From Paenibacillus sp. FSL R7-0273 (GTDB lineage Bacteria; Bacillota; Bacilli; Paenibacillales; Paenibacillaceae): a DNA stretch of 64,000 nt. The notes beneath the pieces were generated by a model. The model worked only from the letters and a program-made list of their open reading frames with translations. It made no database searches and was not told the origin of the DNA. Every line of letters starts with the position of its first letter. The first letter of the stretch is position 1. A program made the translations under genes and the position numbers. The stretch is taken from contig NZ_CP009283.1 of assembly GCF_000758625.1 (NCBI RefSeq), forward strand, positions 2,925,501 through 2,989,500, written 5' to 3'. Shown here piece by piece: positions 1 to 9,173 of the stretch.

Positions 1-419
1 GGCATCAGCAGACCGACAAGCACGGTCAAAACACTGCGGATCCAGGAGGTACCGAGCTTGCCGGCCGAGCTTTTGACGAACCAGTGGGTATACAGATTCA
101 TCGGCCGGCACAGCTCGATCCCGACGTCGCCGTTGTTGATTTTACCCATAATTTCACCGTCGATACTCATCGTCTGCAACACAAACAGCCCCTGGGCGAT
201 CCAAACATAGGAGATCGTCTGCGGCAGGCTCATCCCGTTGCTGTTCCATGAGCCATGCTCGCTATATGTATAAAAAACAGTAAACAGCACGCACTCCAGC
301 AGCGCCCAGAACACGCCGACCACTGTTCCGGAAATCGCAGATACGCGGTACTGCAGGCCTTCGGCCATCCGGATGCGGAAGAGCGAGGCTGAGGCCCGGC
401 AGGTATTTTTTAAATCCAT
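1..419 (-). CDS. ABC-2 type transporter permease, partial (C-terminus beyond window edge)
   Basis: This is the N-terminal ~139 residues of a membrane permease. It starts with MDLKNTCRASASLFRIRMAE, followed by hydrophobic segments around residues 28-50 (SGTVVGVFWALLECVLFTVF) and 65-85. The sequence resembles the ABC-2 permeases that pair with daunorubicin-type ATPases (ABC2_membrane_6-like). The ATG at 417-419 has AGGAGGTG upstream. It lies 64 bp downstream of the ATPase gene on the same strand, so the two probably form one exporter operon; a second permease often follows in such operons but would lie outside the window. The substrate cannot be told from sequence. Confidence 0.85.
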   Translation of the reverse strand, partial: MDLKNTCRASASLFRIRMAEGLQYRVSAISGTVVGVFWALLECVLFTVFYTYSEHGSWNSNGMSLPQTISYVWIAQGLFVLQTMSIDGEIMGKINNGDVGIELCRPMNLYTHWFVKSSAGKLGTSWIRSVLTVLVGLLM

Positions 420-483
420 TGCAATTGCACACCTCCTATTTAAGCTGAAAAGCAAAGGCATCCTTATGAGGCTGCACGCCCGG

Positions 484-1299
484 TTAGGTCAGTGCCAGAT
501 CGTTGTACATGGCGGCAATCATCGCATCCGTGTTGACCTTCATTACAACCTCAGGGGCGTATTTATCCTGCAGCCCGGCCAGCTTGCCGTCATAGAGCAG
601 CTTGCCGTGCCCGATCACCATCACCCGCTCACACAGCGCTTCAATGTCATCCATATCATGGGTAGTCAGCAGCATGGTAACTCCGTGCTTACGGTTTTCT
701 TCCTTCAAAAAATTGCGCAAAGCCAGCTTCGACACCGCATCCAGTCCGATCGTCGGCTCATCGAGAAACAGAATTTTCGGCCGGTGCAGCAGCGCTGCCA
801 CCAGCTCACAGCGCATCCGCTGTCCCAGCGACAGCTGGCGGACCGGCGTCTGTAACAGCGCTTCCACACCGAGAGTTTGTGTTAGCTCGCCCAGTCTGAT
901 TGTGTAATCACCGGGCGGGATTGCATATATATCCTTCAGCACGTCAAAAGAATCCGCCACCGGCACATCCCACCACAGCTGCGACCGCTGCCCGAATACG
1001 ACGCCGATTTTTGACACATGCTCCACACGGTTTTTCCAGGGCACTTTGCCGAGGATGGTGCATTCGCCGCTGTCCGGCGTCAGAATCCCGCTCATTACCT
1101 TGACCGAGGTCGACTTGCCGGCGCCGTTCGGGCCGATATATCCCACCAGCTCACCCTCCGCAATCTCAAAGCCGATCCCGCCGAGCGCCTCCACCTCCGT
1201 CACATTCCGCATAAAGGCTCCCTTCAGGAGCCCCCATTTTCCTTCCGGCCGTTTATACACTTTAAAGCTTTTTTTGATGTCCCTGAGCTTAATTTGCAT
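484..1299 (-). CDS. ABC transporter ATP-binding protein
   Basis: A 271-residue ABC ATPase that would energise the adjacent ABC-2 permease. Visible motifs are Walker A GPNGAGKST (56-64), signature LSLGQ (156-160), Walker B ILFLDEP (176-182) and the H-loop histidine at 214 in LLTTHDMDD. I chose the ATG at 1297-1299 (MQIKLRDIKK) because AAGGAGG sits 9 nt upstream; the open frame extends further but its N-terminal part (Cys-rich, no RBS) looks untranslated. The family includes drug and polysaccharide exporters, and nothing here narrows the cargo. Confidence 0.93.
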   Translation of the reverse strand: MQIKLRDIKKSFKVYKRPEGKWGLLKGAFMRNVTEVEALGGIGFEIAEGELVGYIGPNGAGKSTSVKVMSGILTPDSGECTILGKVPWKNRVEHVSKIGVVFGQRSQLWWDVPVADSFDVLKDIYAIPPGDYTIRLGELTQTLGVEALLQTPVRQLSLGQRMRCELVAALLHRPKILFLDEPTIGLDAVSKLALRNFLKEENRKHGVTMLLTTHDMDDIEALCERVMVIGHGKLLYDGKLAGLQDKYAPEVVMKVNTDAMIAAMYNDLALT

Positions 1300-1677
1300 T
1301 CGATCCGCCTCCTTCGCGGAGATGATCATACCATTATGCGGATGGATGAGACAGCAGCACATAACACCCTGTAGCTCCATCACTGCTGACAGCGGGGGAG
1401 TAAAGGTGCTTTTTTCTCCGATTTCCATAAAAATGCTTGCCAGGTTGACATTTCCGTGCTATATTAATTTTATAGTTAACGCAGGAAAACTAGATGTTTT
1501 TTTGTATCATGTACATATAAATTATCGTACCGGTGACCTTGGTTGCCGGTATTTTTGCGTTGTCCGGGGATGGCGGATACTGCTGCATATAATCATTTTT
1601 TCCCTCGGACATGAATAACCGCTGTGATACACTGAATTCAAAGGTCTTATTTAAATTTAAAATACCGGAGGCTTAAG
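1300..1677. other. Intergenic region between divergent ABC operon and dinB-like gene
   Basis: This 378-bp gene-free stretch must hold the promoters of both divergent units. A TTGACA occurs at 1445-1450 on the plus strand, but no well-spaced -10 follows: TTTTAT at 1467 has a 16-bp gap and TATAGT at 1471 a 20-bp gap. A terminator-like hairpin is listed separately. I see no coding sequence or repeat. Confidence 0.5.
1528..1556 (+). terminator. Terminator-like hairpin in the leader of the DinB gene
   Basis: TACCGG at 1528-1533 pairs with CCGGTA at 1546-1551, with an inner ACC/GGT pairing, and five T residues follow. It lies 120 bp upstream of the DinB start and about 80 bp downstream of the only TTGACA in the gap. 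It could end a short RNA or act as an attenuator; with only ~9 base pairs it could also be chance. Confidence 0.35.
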
Positions 1678-2169
1678 ATGCAGACATTGTTCCGCTACAA
1701 CTGGATGGTCCGTGAAGAGTGGTATAAATGGTGTGAGACGCTGAGTGAGGAGGAGCTGCTGCAGCCGAGGACCGGCGGAGCCGGCGGGATTCTGAAGACG
1801 CTGTTCCATATTGCAGATGTGGAGTGGAGCTGGATCATGGCGATGCAGGGCAAGCCTGATTTTGAAGAGGATTTTGCGGAATTTAGCACTTTGGATAGGG
1901 TAAAAGAGTTGGATGCCCGCTTTCGGCCTGAGGTAGAAGCGTTTGTGCTGGGCTGGCATGAGGGGCTGGAGCGGAATATTTTTGTGGATAAGCGTTATGA
2001 AGGAGAGAGTGTTACCGATGCATGGGGCGAGATTATGCGGCACATTATTGCCCATGAGATCCATCATACGGGGCAGCTGTCGGTCTGGGCGAGAGAGCTG
2101 GGGTACAAGCCGGTGTCTGCCAATGTCATCGGACGCGGGCTGCGGGATACGTTGCCGGGTAAGGGTTAA
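1678..2169 (+). CDS. DinB family protein
   Basis: A 163-residue protein of the DinB/YfiT four-helix-bundle superfamily, whose members bind a divalent metal through three histidines and often act as thiol-dependent transferases or hydrolases. The expected histidines are visible in HIADVEWSW (near residue 44) and in HIIAHEIHHTGQLSVW (near 122-130). The start ATG follows CCGGAGGCTTAAG at good spacing. It stands alone, 92 bp before the CotH gene. The substrate is unknown. Confidence 0.85.
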   Translation: MQTLFRYNWMVREEWYKWCETLSEEELLQPRTGGAGGILKTLFHIADVEWSWIMAMQGKPDFEEDFAEFSTLDRVKELDARFRPEVEAFVLGWHEGLERNIFVDKRYEGESVTDAWGEIMRHIIAHEIHHTGQLSVWARELGYKPVSANVIGRGLRDTLPGKG

Positions 2170-2261
2170 AGGGGGATTCAGTCTTTTTTCAGGTTCATAT
2201 TCTAAGCTTTTACACAGGCTTTACAAAAAATATGAATCTGCATAAGAGGAGGAATACCATC

Positions 2262-4385
2262 TTGAAAATGAAGAGCATGTTCAAAAAAATGCTGCTGACG
2301 ACATTATCGCTCACAGTGGCGGCATCGGTGGGGAGCGTTACGGTCAGCCCGGTGCCGGCTTTTGCCGCTGAGGCAGGGGTAAGCCAAGCCTATGAAGCCC
2401 TATTCACCCCGGACAAGGTGATTAATGTAAAGGTGACGATTGACGATGAGGACTGGGAGAGCATTCTTGCCAAGCCTCTGGAAAAGGAATATAAAAGCGT
2501 TACGGTAGATGTGGACGGCACGGTGCTGGAAAATGTGGGCTTTTCGACCAAGGGTAACCTGACACTGAAATCTGTGGCGGCGATGACGGATTCCGACCGC
2601 TATAGCTTCCGGCTGAAGTTCGACAAGTATGACAAAACACAGACGCTGCTGGGCCTGGATAAAATGGTGCTGAACAACAGCTACTCGGACCCGTCGTTCC
2701 TGCGGGAGTATCTGCATTATGAGGCGCTGCGGGCGATTGGTGAGGATGTTCCGCTGACAGTGTTCACAAATCTCTATATCAACGGAGAGCTATACGGCTT
2801 CTATATCGGCGTTGAGTCCGTGGACGACAGCTATCTGGAGCGTAATTTCGGTACAGATGCTGACAGCGGCGTGCTGTATGATACGGAAGAGAAAAGCTAC
2901 CTGAAATATGAGAAAGGCAGCGATTATGAAACACTGACCTATGACACCGGTACCGAGGATGATAAAGCATCGCTCAAAAATTTCATCAGCGTGCTGAACG
3001 CCATGCCTGACGGGGAAAAAGGCAATATTGAGAGTGTGCTGGACGTGGATTCCGCACTGAAATATATTGCCGCTAATGCCGTGCTGGGCAACTACGACAG
3101 CTATAACGGCGATAAAGGGCATAACTATCTGCTGTACGGGGATGCTGCCGGTAAATATACCGTCATTCCATGGGATATGAATATGAGCTTTAACGGCTAT
3201 TCAACCGGAGGCGGCGGAGGAAGATTGCAGGGCGCGGCTGGGACAGCTGCTAATGGTACAGCGGCTGCCGGAGCCGGAGCTGGCGGTACATCAGCCGGAG
3301 CAGGAGTAAGTGCTGCCACCGGCACAACGGGAACAGCTGCAGCGGCATCAGCAGCCAATGCGGTGACTGCTTCTATCGATACACCGACACTCGGCATCGA
3401 TGTGGATCAGGTGCCGCTGATCGGCAATCTGCTTGAGGTCCCGGAATACAAAGCCAAGTATGACGGCTATGTATCTGAACTGGTGACCTATCTGGAAGGA
3501 ATCCAGGACCGGATTACCGGACTTGCCGCACTGATCCGGCCGTATGTTCAAGCTGATCCGACCAAGTTCTACACGATGGATCAGTTTGAGAACAATGTGG
3601 CCTATACAGCTGATACCGCAGGCAGCGGCGGCATGATGGGCGGCGGAGGGGATATGACGCCGCCGGAAGGTATGGGCGGCTTGCCGCCCGTGCGGCCTGA
3701 CGACGCTGCTGCCGGACAAGCCGGATCGGCTGACGGGACAGCAACAGCCGGATCGGCAGCGGCTGGCAGTTCAGCGGCCGCTGCTGCACCGGGAGCGGGC
3801 GGTAACACAGGCTTCGCCGGTGCAGGCGGCCCGCAGGGCGGACAGGGCATGGGCACAATGGCAGCGGGCTCGCTGATGACCTTCGCCCTGAACCGGCTGG
3901 CTAATCTGCAGGAGCAGCTGGGGCTTGAGGTTACACCGCTGCCGGAGGTGGCTGCAACCAAAGGCGGCACGGCTGCTGCGGGATCAGCAGGCACAACGAC
4001 GCCTGCAGCTTCCTCTGGCAGCAAAGTGATCACAGTATCGCTGAACGGCACGGCTGTGAGCTTCCAGGATCAGCTTCCGCTGAATAAGGACGGCCGGGTA
4101 CTGGTGCCGGTCAGTGCGATTTTTAGTGCACTTGGCGCTGAAGTGACCTGGGATCAGAGTGCGAAGAAAATTACTGCCGTTAAGGGCAGCACAACCATCA
4201 CGATGACCATCGGCAGCAAAACCGCTTATGTCAACGGAACAGCCGTTACGCTGAATGTCCCAGCCCAGATCATTAATAACCGGACATTGGTACCGGTGCG
4301 GTTTATCTCCGAGGGCTTGAATATGGATGTGAAATGGGATGCTGCGGCCCAGACGGTTATAGCGGCGGATAAAGCTGCTGAGTAG
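2262..4385 (+). CDS. Secreted CotH kinase family protein with copper-amine-oxidase-like C-terminal domain
   Basis: A 707-residue exported protein. The frame is open from 2232, but AAGAGGAGG at 2244-2252 points to the TTG at 2262. A signal peptide (MKMKSMFKKMLLTTLSLTVA, ending near AFA-AE) is followed by a CotH-type domain (~40-330) that keeps the acidic motif VIPWDMNMSFNGY near residue 312. Ala/Gly/Ser-rich linkers (~320-370 and ~480-545) flank a second conserved block. The last ~120 residues (from ~586) form a copper-amine-oxidase N-terminal-like stalk domain with the paired motif RVLVPVSAIF / RTLVPVRFISEGL. CotH proteins in spore formers are protein kinases of the spore coat; the signal peptide and stalk domain suggest this one acts outside the cell or at the wall, which is inference. 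Confidence 0.9.
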   Translation: MKMKSMFKKMLLTTLSLTVAASVGSVTVSPVPAFAAEAGVSQAYEALFTPDKVINVKVTIDDEDWESILAKPLEKEYKSVTVDVDGTVLENVGFSTKGNLTLKSVAAMTDSDRYSFRLKFDKYDKTQTLLGLDKMVLNNSYSDPSFLREYLHYEALRAIGEDVPLTVFTNLYINGELYGFYIGVESVDDSYLERNFGTDADSGVLYDTEEKSYLKYEKGSDYETLTYDTGTEDDKASLKNFISVLNAMPDGEKGNIESVLDVDSALKYIAANAVLGNYDSYNGDKGHNYLLYGDAAGKYTVIPWDMNMSFNGYSTGGGGGRLQGAAGTAANGTAAAGAGAGGTSAGAGVSAATGTTGTAAAASAANAVTASIDTPTLGIDVDQVPLIGNLLEVPEYKAKYDGYVSELVTYLEGIQDRITGLAALIRPYVQADPTKFYTMDQFENNVAYTADTAGSGGMMGGGGDMTPPEGMGGLPPVRPDDAAAGQAGSADGTATAGSAAAGSSAAAAAPGAGGNTGFAGAGGPQGGQGMGTMAAGSLMTFALNRLANLQEQLGLEVTPLPEVAATKGGTAAAGSAGTTTPAASSGSKVITVSLNGTAVSFQDQLPLNKDGRVLVPVSAIFSALGAEVTWDQSAKKITAVKGSTTITMTIGSKTAYVNGTAVTLNVPAQIINNRTLVPVRFISEGLNMDVKWDAAAQTVIAADKAAE

Positions 4386-4399
4386 TCTGGTCCAGTTAG

Positions 4400-4618
4400 G
4401 AGAGAAAGGGCGGGAGTCGCCGAAATGAGCTGGAAGTGGTGGAGTCGCCGCGATGAGCTGGACCTGGTGCGGTCGCTGAGCTAAGCTAGAGCAGATGGAA
4501 TCGCAGGAGTCGGCGAACTAAGCTAGAGCAGGTGGAGTAACTGAGCTAAGTTGGAGCTGATGGAGTCGCCGAACTAAGCTGGAGTCGCCGTACCGACTAG
4601 AGCAGGTGGAGTAGGAGT
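4400..4618. repeat. Degenerate ~28-bp tandem repeats (GGAGTCGCCG...AGCTAAGCTGGAGCAGGT type)
   Basis: At least six imperfect units share GGAGTCGCCG, a GAACTAAGCT-like middle and a TAGAGCAGGT-like end, with unit length varying from about 26 to 45 bp. No reading frame stays open with sensible composition. The tract lies directly between the CotH stop and the 25-bp palindrome array. A comparable G-rich tract precedes the array near 21.1 kb. Confidence 0.7.
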
Positions 4619-4652
4619 CATTAATACGGCCCTGTTACCTTAACCCATGAGA

Positions 4653-4840
4653 ATTAGCTGGAAAAAAGTCATCTAATTCGGGCTGGCGTCCCTGGAAAAG
4701 GAGATTAGTTGGAAAAAAGTCAGCTAATTTGTCCTTTTGCAGCTCCAAAGGGGATATAGCCATAATTAAGTTACCAAAATCCAACTAATCACCCAGAATG
4801 CTGAGAATTGGCAGAATTAGGTGACCCAAATCCAACTAAT
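4653..4840. repeat. Four-unit 25-bp palindrome array, copy A
   Basis: Four 25-bp quasi-palindromes lie at 4653-4677, 4704-4728, 4765-4789 and 4816-4840 (offsets 0, 51, 112, 163). Each has 8-bp arms of the type ATTAGNTG / CANCTAAT around a 9-bp core. Units 1 and 2 carry core GAAAAAAGT. Units 3 and 4 carry ACCAAAATC and ACCCAAATC, which is the opposite polarity. The flanks of unit 2 are complementary (AAAAGGA / TCCTTTT). The array sits between convergent gene ends. See findings. Confidence 0.85.
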
Positions 4841-4841
4841 T

Positions 4842-4932
4842 GCTACGAGCGACACACCGCCCACCCAAAAAAGCTACGTGCGGCGCATCACCTCACAAAA
4901 AGGCTAATAGCGGCGCACCCCGCCCACACAAA
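4842..4932. repeat. Three tandem copies of a 30-31 bp repeat
   Basis: Units start at 4842, 4873 and 4903. Each begins GCTA(C/A)..GCG, continues with a GGCGCA-like block and a CACC/CCGCCCAC block, and ends in a run of A. They abut the palindrome array on the left and the terminator on the right. Confidence 0.6.
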
Positions 4933-4933
4933 A

Positions 4934-4975
4934 GCGGCAGCCGGAAGGAACACTTCCAGGCTGCCGCTATTTTTT
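4934..4975. terminator. Strong intrinsic terminator
   Basis: GCGGCAGCC at 4934-4942 pairs with GGCTGCCGC at 4959-4967; a smaller inner stem (GGAAG/CTTCC) and the T-run TATTTTTTG follow. On the plus strand it would stop any transcript running out of the repeat region downstream of the CotH gene. It also lies beyond the 3' end of the convergent DIP1984 gene. Confidence 0.75.
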
Positions 4976-5225
4976 GTACAAATTAAAGCTAACAAGTCCC
5001 CGAACCCGCCCTCACCGGAATCATACATCAGCACATGGTAGTTAACATTTAAAAAAATTCAGCCTGGTTACATGCTACGCGCACTCTTGTAACATTATTG
5101 GGCTAATTAGTAAGGTTTATAGATGGCCCTGTTTCTACATTGGAGGTCCAACTAACCCTGTTGGCGGGTTGTGCTCACCTGTATGCTTCCGGTTACCAAC
5201 TTGCTATACAGTCAGACATACACCA

Positions 5226-5684
5226 CTATTCCAGCAGATCCGTGCTCCAGTTCTTCTCCTGAATACGGAAATCCAGCTCACGGTATTGCTTGGACAGCTC
5301 ATCGACGTCCTTCTGCAGGGCAGAGATTTCGATCGTTGTATAGAATTTGACTTCCTGCCGCCCGTAACGCTCCTGCTTGATCGAGGCCTCATTAAGCAGC
5401 TCATTCAAAATATTGCGGTGCTGCATAATCCGCTCCCGTTCCGCCAGCGCTTCCGACAGGGTCAGGTCTGCATTAAACGGACTCAAGGAGTTCGTCTTGT
5501 TGATCTTTTTCACCCAGACGGCCAGCTCATCCAATGTATGCTTCAACTCCTGAAGCAGCTCAGCAGGCGGCTCCGAAGGCTGGTCGCCTTCCTGAACCTT
5601 GATGACTCTTCCCAGGCGCTGCTTCAGCTGCGCCACCTTCCGCTGGCAGTCTGCCCGCAGCACAAGTGCTTCCGCTAGTCTCAT
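5226..5684 (-). CDS. DIP1984 family protein
   Basis: A 152-residue, largely alpha-helical and charged protein matching the DIP1984 (septicolysin-named) family in length and in motifs such as VQEGDQPSEPP and NKTNSLSPFNADLTLSEALAERE. Its biochemical role is not established, and the old toxin-like name should not be taken as evidence of toxicity. The ATG at 5682-5684 has GGAGGGG upstream. It stands alone, transcribed away from the SgrR-type regulator. The helical pattern suggests coiled-coil oligomerisation. Confidence 0.8.
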   Translation of the reverse strand: MRLAEALVLRADCQRKVAQLKQRLGRVIKVQEGDQPSEPPAELLQELKHTLDELAVWVKKINKTNSLSPFNADLTLSEALAERERIMQHRNILNELLNEASIKQERYGRQEVKFYTTIEISALQKDVDELSKQYRELDFRIQEKNWSTDLLE

Positions 5685-5777
5685 TCTAAATCCCCTCCGC
5701 TATAAACATAGTAAACCTAATATACCAAACCGGAGCTATATTTACCAATTTCCGATCTTCCGTATTTGCTCCTGATG

Positions 5778-7487
5778 TTACAGCTCAGGCGGAAACCACA
5801 GGTGACGCAGATCCACCCAGCCCTGGCTGTTAAAGGTAACCCCGCGGACAGAGGGGAGATAGGCGGTTTCAGCAGGCTTTTCGTACAGGATATGCAGCTG
5901 ATGCTTCTGCCGCAGGCTGTCCCCGATCTGCTGAAAGCCTGCGGCTCTTATCCGGCTGTCCGGCTCACGGGCGATGACCCGCAGCCGTCCTTCGATATCA
6001 GCCCGCGTCTGCGGCTCCAGATGCTGCACCATGGTAGAGTAGAGATCAAACAGCCGCAGATGCTCGTCCTGATCGCGCAGCAGCGAGAAGACGATCAGGT
6101 CAGCCTGCAGGCGGACCGGACCCTTGAATTCTTCGGGCGACACAGATAATACCTGGCACGGATATCCGCAGCCGTTTAGTTTAACAGCTACCGCTTCTGC
6201 ATCTCCGGCATACTGCGGGATAGTGGCGATTTGCAGCATTGGTGCTTCCTGCGCAACAACCTCATTACCCGTCTCACCCCGCAGCCTTCCCGCCAACTCA
6301 GCCCCTGCGGATGTAAAGCCGCCGAGACAGGACAGCACATCTGCACGGACCAGCGGATCACTGAGCAGACCTTGCTTCTTCGTATTACAGGTCACGAATT
6401 TGCGTACGGAATACTCCGAGTGAATCCGGCTCCAGGCAGCTGAACCGCCGGAGGCAGGGTTATGGATGATATGGAAGGCCGAGCTCGTCTCCGGTGCAGC
6501 TTCCATGATATTCCACGGGACATGAAGAATCTCCACCCGGTCGAGATGCGCCCTGCCCTGAAAATAATAAGGAAATACCTCCAGCGTGCAGAGGTCCTCA
6601 TTCATCTCGATCAGCTTGAAAGGTCCGGTTCCTGCCGGCCTGCGTCCGAAGCCTCCGGCAAAGGCGGTTTCGAGATCACGCGGTACAATTGCGGCCCGGC
6701 TGGTGCAGAGGAAAGGAAGGAACAGCTCATTCGGCTGCTTGAGCAGAAAACGGACCGTAACCGGATTAAGCGCCTTCACTTCACGGATGTCCTTGAAAAT
6801 GTTGCTGTACAGCATCCGCTGCGAGGTATTCATCATCCGCTGAAACGAATAGACAACATCCTCGGCGGACAGCACCTTGCCGTGATGGAACAGCACATCC
6901 TTGCGCAGATGAAAGGTCCAGGTGCTGCGCTGCCCGTCAGCCTCCCAGGCATGGGCAAGCCCGGGGCTGATCCGTTCCGCTCCGCCGCTGCGGGTAACCA
7001 GCCCGTCAAAAATATGGCTGGATACAAACGATTCAGCCAGCAGATTCATATACAGCGGGTCCAGATTGTGCAGCTGCTGCCTGACGGGAAGGCGCAGTGT
7101 ATCAATACGCTTGTCGCTGCGCAGCTCCGAATGATGTCCGAAATAGGCCAGCAGCCAGCCCTGGAGCGTATCCTGGAGGGAGGAGGAGCGCGCGTGCCCG
7201 CGGATGCCTTCAATCGAGCTGCGGATATCACTGCTGCTGATGGCCTGCTTCATGGAGCTTAACGCTATTTCTTCGGCATCCGCGAGGAATTTCAGGGAAG
7301 AACGGCGTCCGCGGCCCCGGCTCGGTGTCCAGCAGATCCAGCCCTGTTCTGTCAGCTTGTTGATAACATGCAGTGCGTTACGGTGGGTGCAGCCTAGGAT
7401 ATGGGCAAGCTCATCCAGCGTGACAGAGGCTTCTTCTGCGCCTCCATGCTGTGAATGCAGCTTCAGATATTGGCCGTGCAGCTTCAT
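5778..7487 (-). CDS. SgrR-type transcriptional regulator with solute-binding-protein domain
   Basis: A 569-residue protein with an N-terminal winged-helix region (residues ~10-75; ELAHILGCTHRNALHVINKL) and a C-terminal SBP_bac_5-like domain (~105-560; e.g. SPGLAHAWEADGQRSTWTFH, LRKDVLFHHGKVLSAEDVVY). This is the SgrR architecture, in which the binding domain senses a ligand and the N-terminus binds DNA. No signal peptide is present, which fits a cytoplasmic regulator rather than a transporter component. I prefer ATG 7487 (AAAGGGG 8 nt upstream) over the TTG at 7505, which lacks an RBS. The gene is divergent from the DUF4173 gene, a plausible but unproven target. Confidence 0.87.
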   Translation of the reverse strand: MKLHGQYLKLHSQHGGAEEASVTLDELAHILGCTHRNALHVINKLTEQGWICWTPSRGRGRRSSLKFLADAEEIALSSMKQAISSSDIRSSIEGIRGHARSSSLQDTLQGWLLAYFGHHSELRSDKRIDTLRLPVRQQLHNLDPLYMNLLAESFVSSHIFDGLVTRSGGAERISPGLAHAWEADGQRSTWTFHLRKDVLFHHGKVLSAEDVVYSFQRMMNTSQRMLYSNIFKDIREVKALNPVTVRFLLKQPNELFLPFLCTSRAAIVPRDLETAFAGGFGRRPAGTGPFKLIEMNEDLCTLEVFPYYFQGRAHLDRVEILHVPWNIMEAAPETSSAFHIIHNPASGGSAAWSRIHSEYSVRKFVTCNTKKQGLLSDPLVRADVLSCLGGFTSAGAELAGRLRGETGNEVVAQEAPMLQIATIPQYAGDAEAVAVKLNGCGYPCQVLSVSPEEFKGPVRLQADLIVFSLLRDQDEHLRLFDLYSTMVQHLEPQTRADIEGRLRVIAREPDSRIRAAGFQQIGDSLRQKHQLHILYEKPAETAYLPSVRGVTFNSQGWVDLRHLWFPPEL

Positions 7488-7600
7488 GCCGAAGGCCCCT
7501 TTCAATATAATAGGAAATGAGCGGATTATTTTTTCTCTTTTTCTTCTTATTTTAACAGCTAGAATTGGTATAAGAAAGTGAAAAACTGGAGGGTATTCCC

Positions 7601-9112
7601 ATGAATGAGAAAGTTCCCGTTATTCCGAGGTCTGCGCTTTCCGCGCTGGCTGCGGCATTGCTGCTGGCAATCGTGCACCAGTATTTATTTTATGGACATA
7701 TGCCTGGAGTCTCTTATCCGGTCTTTGTCGTCTTGTTCTACGGCTTCATGCTGTACTATGCGAAGGAACAGCTTCGCCCGCTGAAATGGTTTGATTATGT
7801 ATGGCTGGCGGCCATCTTTTTGCTGGCAATAACCTTTATGCTGTTCTCCAGCTGGTTTTTCTACGGGCTTAATCTGCTGGCGCTTCCGGTACTGATTCTT
7901 TTACATATGACCTATCTGCTCAGCTACCGCCGGCCTTCGTGGAGCGGAATTCAGCTGATCGGCGCTGCGCTGGAGCATTTTTTTGCCCAGGGTCCGCGGC
8001 ATTGGCCTACAGTATTCACTACAATCCGCAAATCAGGCGGGGATGGCCTGAAAAGCGAACATAAACAAGTATACCTCAAGGTGCTGGCCGGTCTGCTGCT
8101 GTCCTGTCCGCTGCTGCTGATTGTCGTTTCGCTGCTCTCCTCGGCAGACGGTGTGTTTAATGAGCTTCTGAATAAATTCCCTGATCTGCTGGAACGGATC
8201 TCCTTCGGTGAAGGCTTCGGCCGGACGCTGTGGAGTGTGTTGCTGGGAATCGGGCTGTTCAGTTATTTAATGGGTTTTATAGCTTATAAACGTACTGAGC
8301 GGCAGGTTATCGTTCCGAAGGAAGGGGAGCCGCAGCTGGAGCCTTTCGAGTTCTCCGTTGACCCTGTGATTGCCACAACCGTCCTGACGGCGGTGAATGC
8401 GGTTTATGTACTGTTTGTGAGTGTTCAATTTTCCTACCTGTTCGGTGCGTGGGAGGGGGCTTTGCCGCAGGGAAGCACGTATGCCGATTATGCGCGGAGC
8501 GGATTTTTCGAGCTGATTATGGTGACGTCGATAAACTTCGGCCTGCTGCTGCTGTCACTTCTTGCCCTGCCCCGGGCCAAAGCCAGACTGCTGTCCGTCA
8601 TCCGCATCCTCCTGTACATTCTGGTTCTGTGCTCGGTAGTGATGCTGTACTCGGCGTTCTCCCGGCTTACCTTATATGAAGAAGCTTACGGCTATACGGA
8701 GATACGCTTCCTGGTGCATGCCTTTATGATTTTTCTGGGTTTGCTGCTGATTCTCGCTGCTGTACGGATAACCAAGACCGATTTTCCGCTGATAAAATGG
8801 TACGTGGCACTTGGACTGCTGTCCTACGTATTCATGAATTACATCGGGATGGACCGGATTATTGCTTCACAGAATATTGCCCGGTATGAGGCGGCAGGGG
8901 ATATTGATAAGTATTATCTGACCGGATTGTCCTGGGAGACGGTTCCGCTGCTGATCAGCTTCAGTAAAGAGAATGATGATCTGCTCAAGCAGGAGCTTAG
9001 TGAGAAATGGACGAATCAGCGCGGGGAGGCGCAGCAGGAGTGGCCTTCCTTCAACATTTCCAGGCACCGGGGACAGCAGGCGCTGCAGGATTATATCCAT
9101 TCGTTAAAATAA
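7601..9112 (+). CDS. DUF4173/DUF4153-type integral membrane protein
   Basis: A 503-residue protein with about a dozen hydrophobic segments and no catalytic motif I recognise. The conserved stretch YGYTEIRFLVHAFMIFLGL near residues 365-383 is typical of the DUF4153/DUF4173 families. The ATG follows CTGGAGGGTATTCCC. It is divergently arranged with the SgrR-type regulator (95 bp between likely transcripts). The ~100 C-terminal residues after the last membrane segment (SWETVPLLISFSKENDDLLK) are soluble. Function unknown. Confidence 0.8.
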   Translation: MNEKVPVIPRSALSALAAALLLAIVHQYLFYGHMPGVSYPVFVVLFYGFMLYYAKEQLRPLKWFDYVWLAAIFLLAITFMLFSSWFFYGLNLLALPVLILLHMTYLLSYRRPSWSGIQLIGAALEHFFAQGPRHWPTVFTTIRKSGGDGLKSEHKQVYLKVLAGLLLSCPLLLIVVSLLSSADGVFNELLNKFPDLLERISFGEGFGRTLWSVLLGIGLFSYLMGFIAYKRTERQVIVPKEGEPQLEPFEFSVDPVIATTVLTAVNAVYVLFVSVQFSYLFGAWEGALPQGSTYADYARSGFFELIMVTSINFGLLLLSLLALPRAKARLLSVIRILLYILVLCSVVMLYSAFSRLTLYEEAYGYTEIRFLVHAFMIFLGLLLILAAVRITKTDFPLIKWYVALGLLSYVFMNYIGMDRIIASQNIARYEAAGDIDKYYLTGLSWETVPLLISFSKENDDLLKQELSEKWTNQRGEAQQEWPSFNISRHRGQQALQDYIHSLK

Positions 9113-9173
9113 CCTTGAGGCAGGCGCTCTTACGATATTGTGCGGGGTTGTGTTACAGTAAGGGCATCATGTT

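Noticed and set aside
4653..4840. CRISPR array
   Set aside because: Spacing is regular, but units vary in core and arms, alternate in polarity and form a fixed set of four, and no cas genes are present.
4808..5041. 77-codon frame across the array end and terminator
   Set aside because: It runs through palindrome, tandem repeats and a terminator hairpin, which is incompatible with a real gene.
5226..5684. Haemolysin/septicolysin toxin
   Set aside because: The old family name suggests a toxin, but the protein has no signal peptide or pore-forming features.
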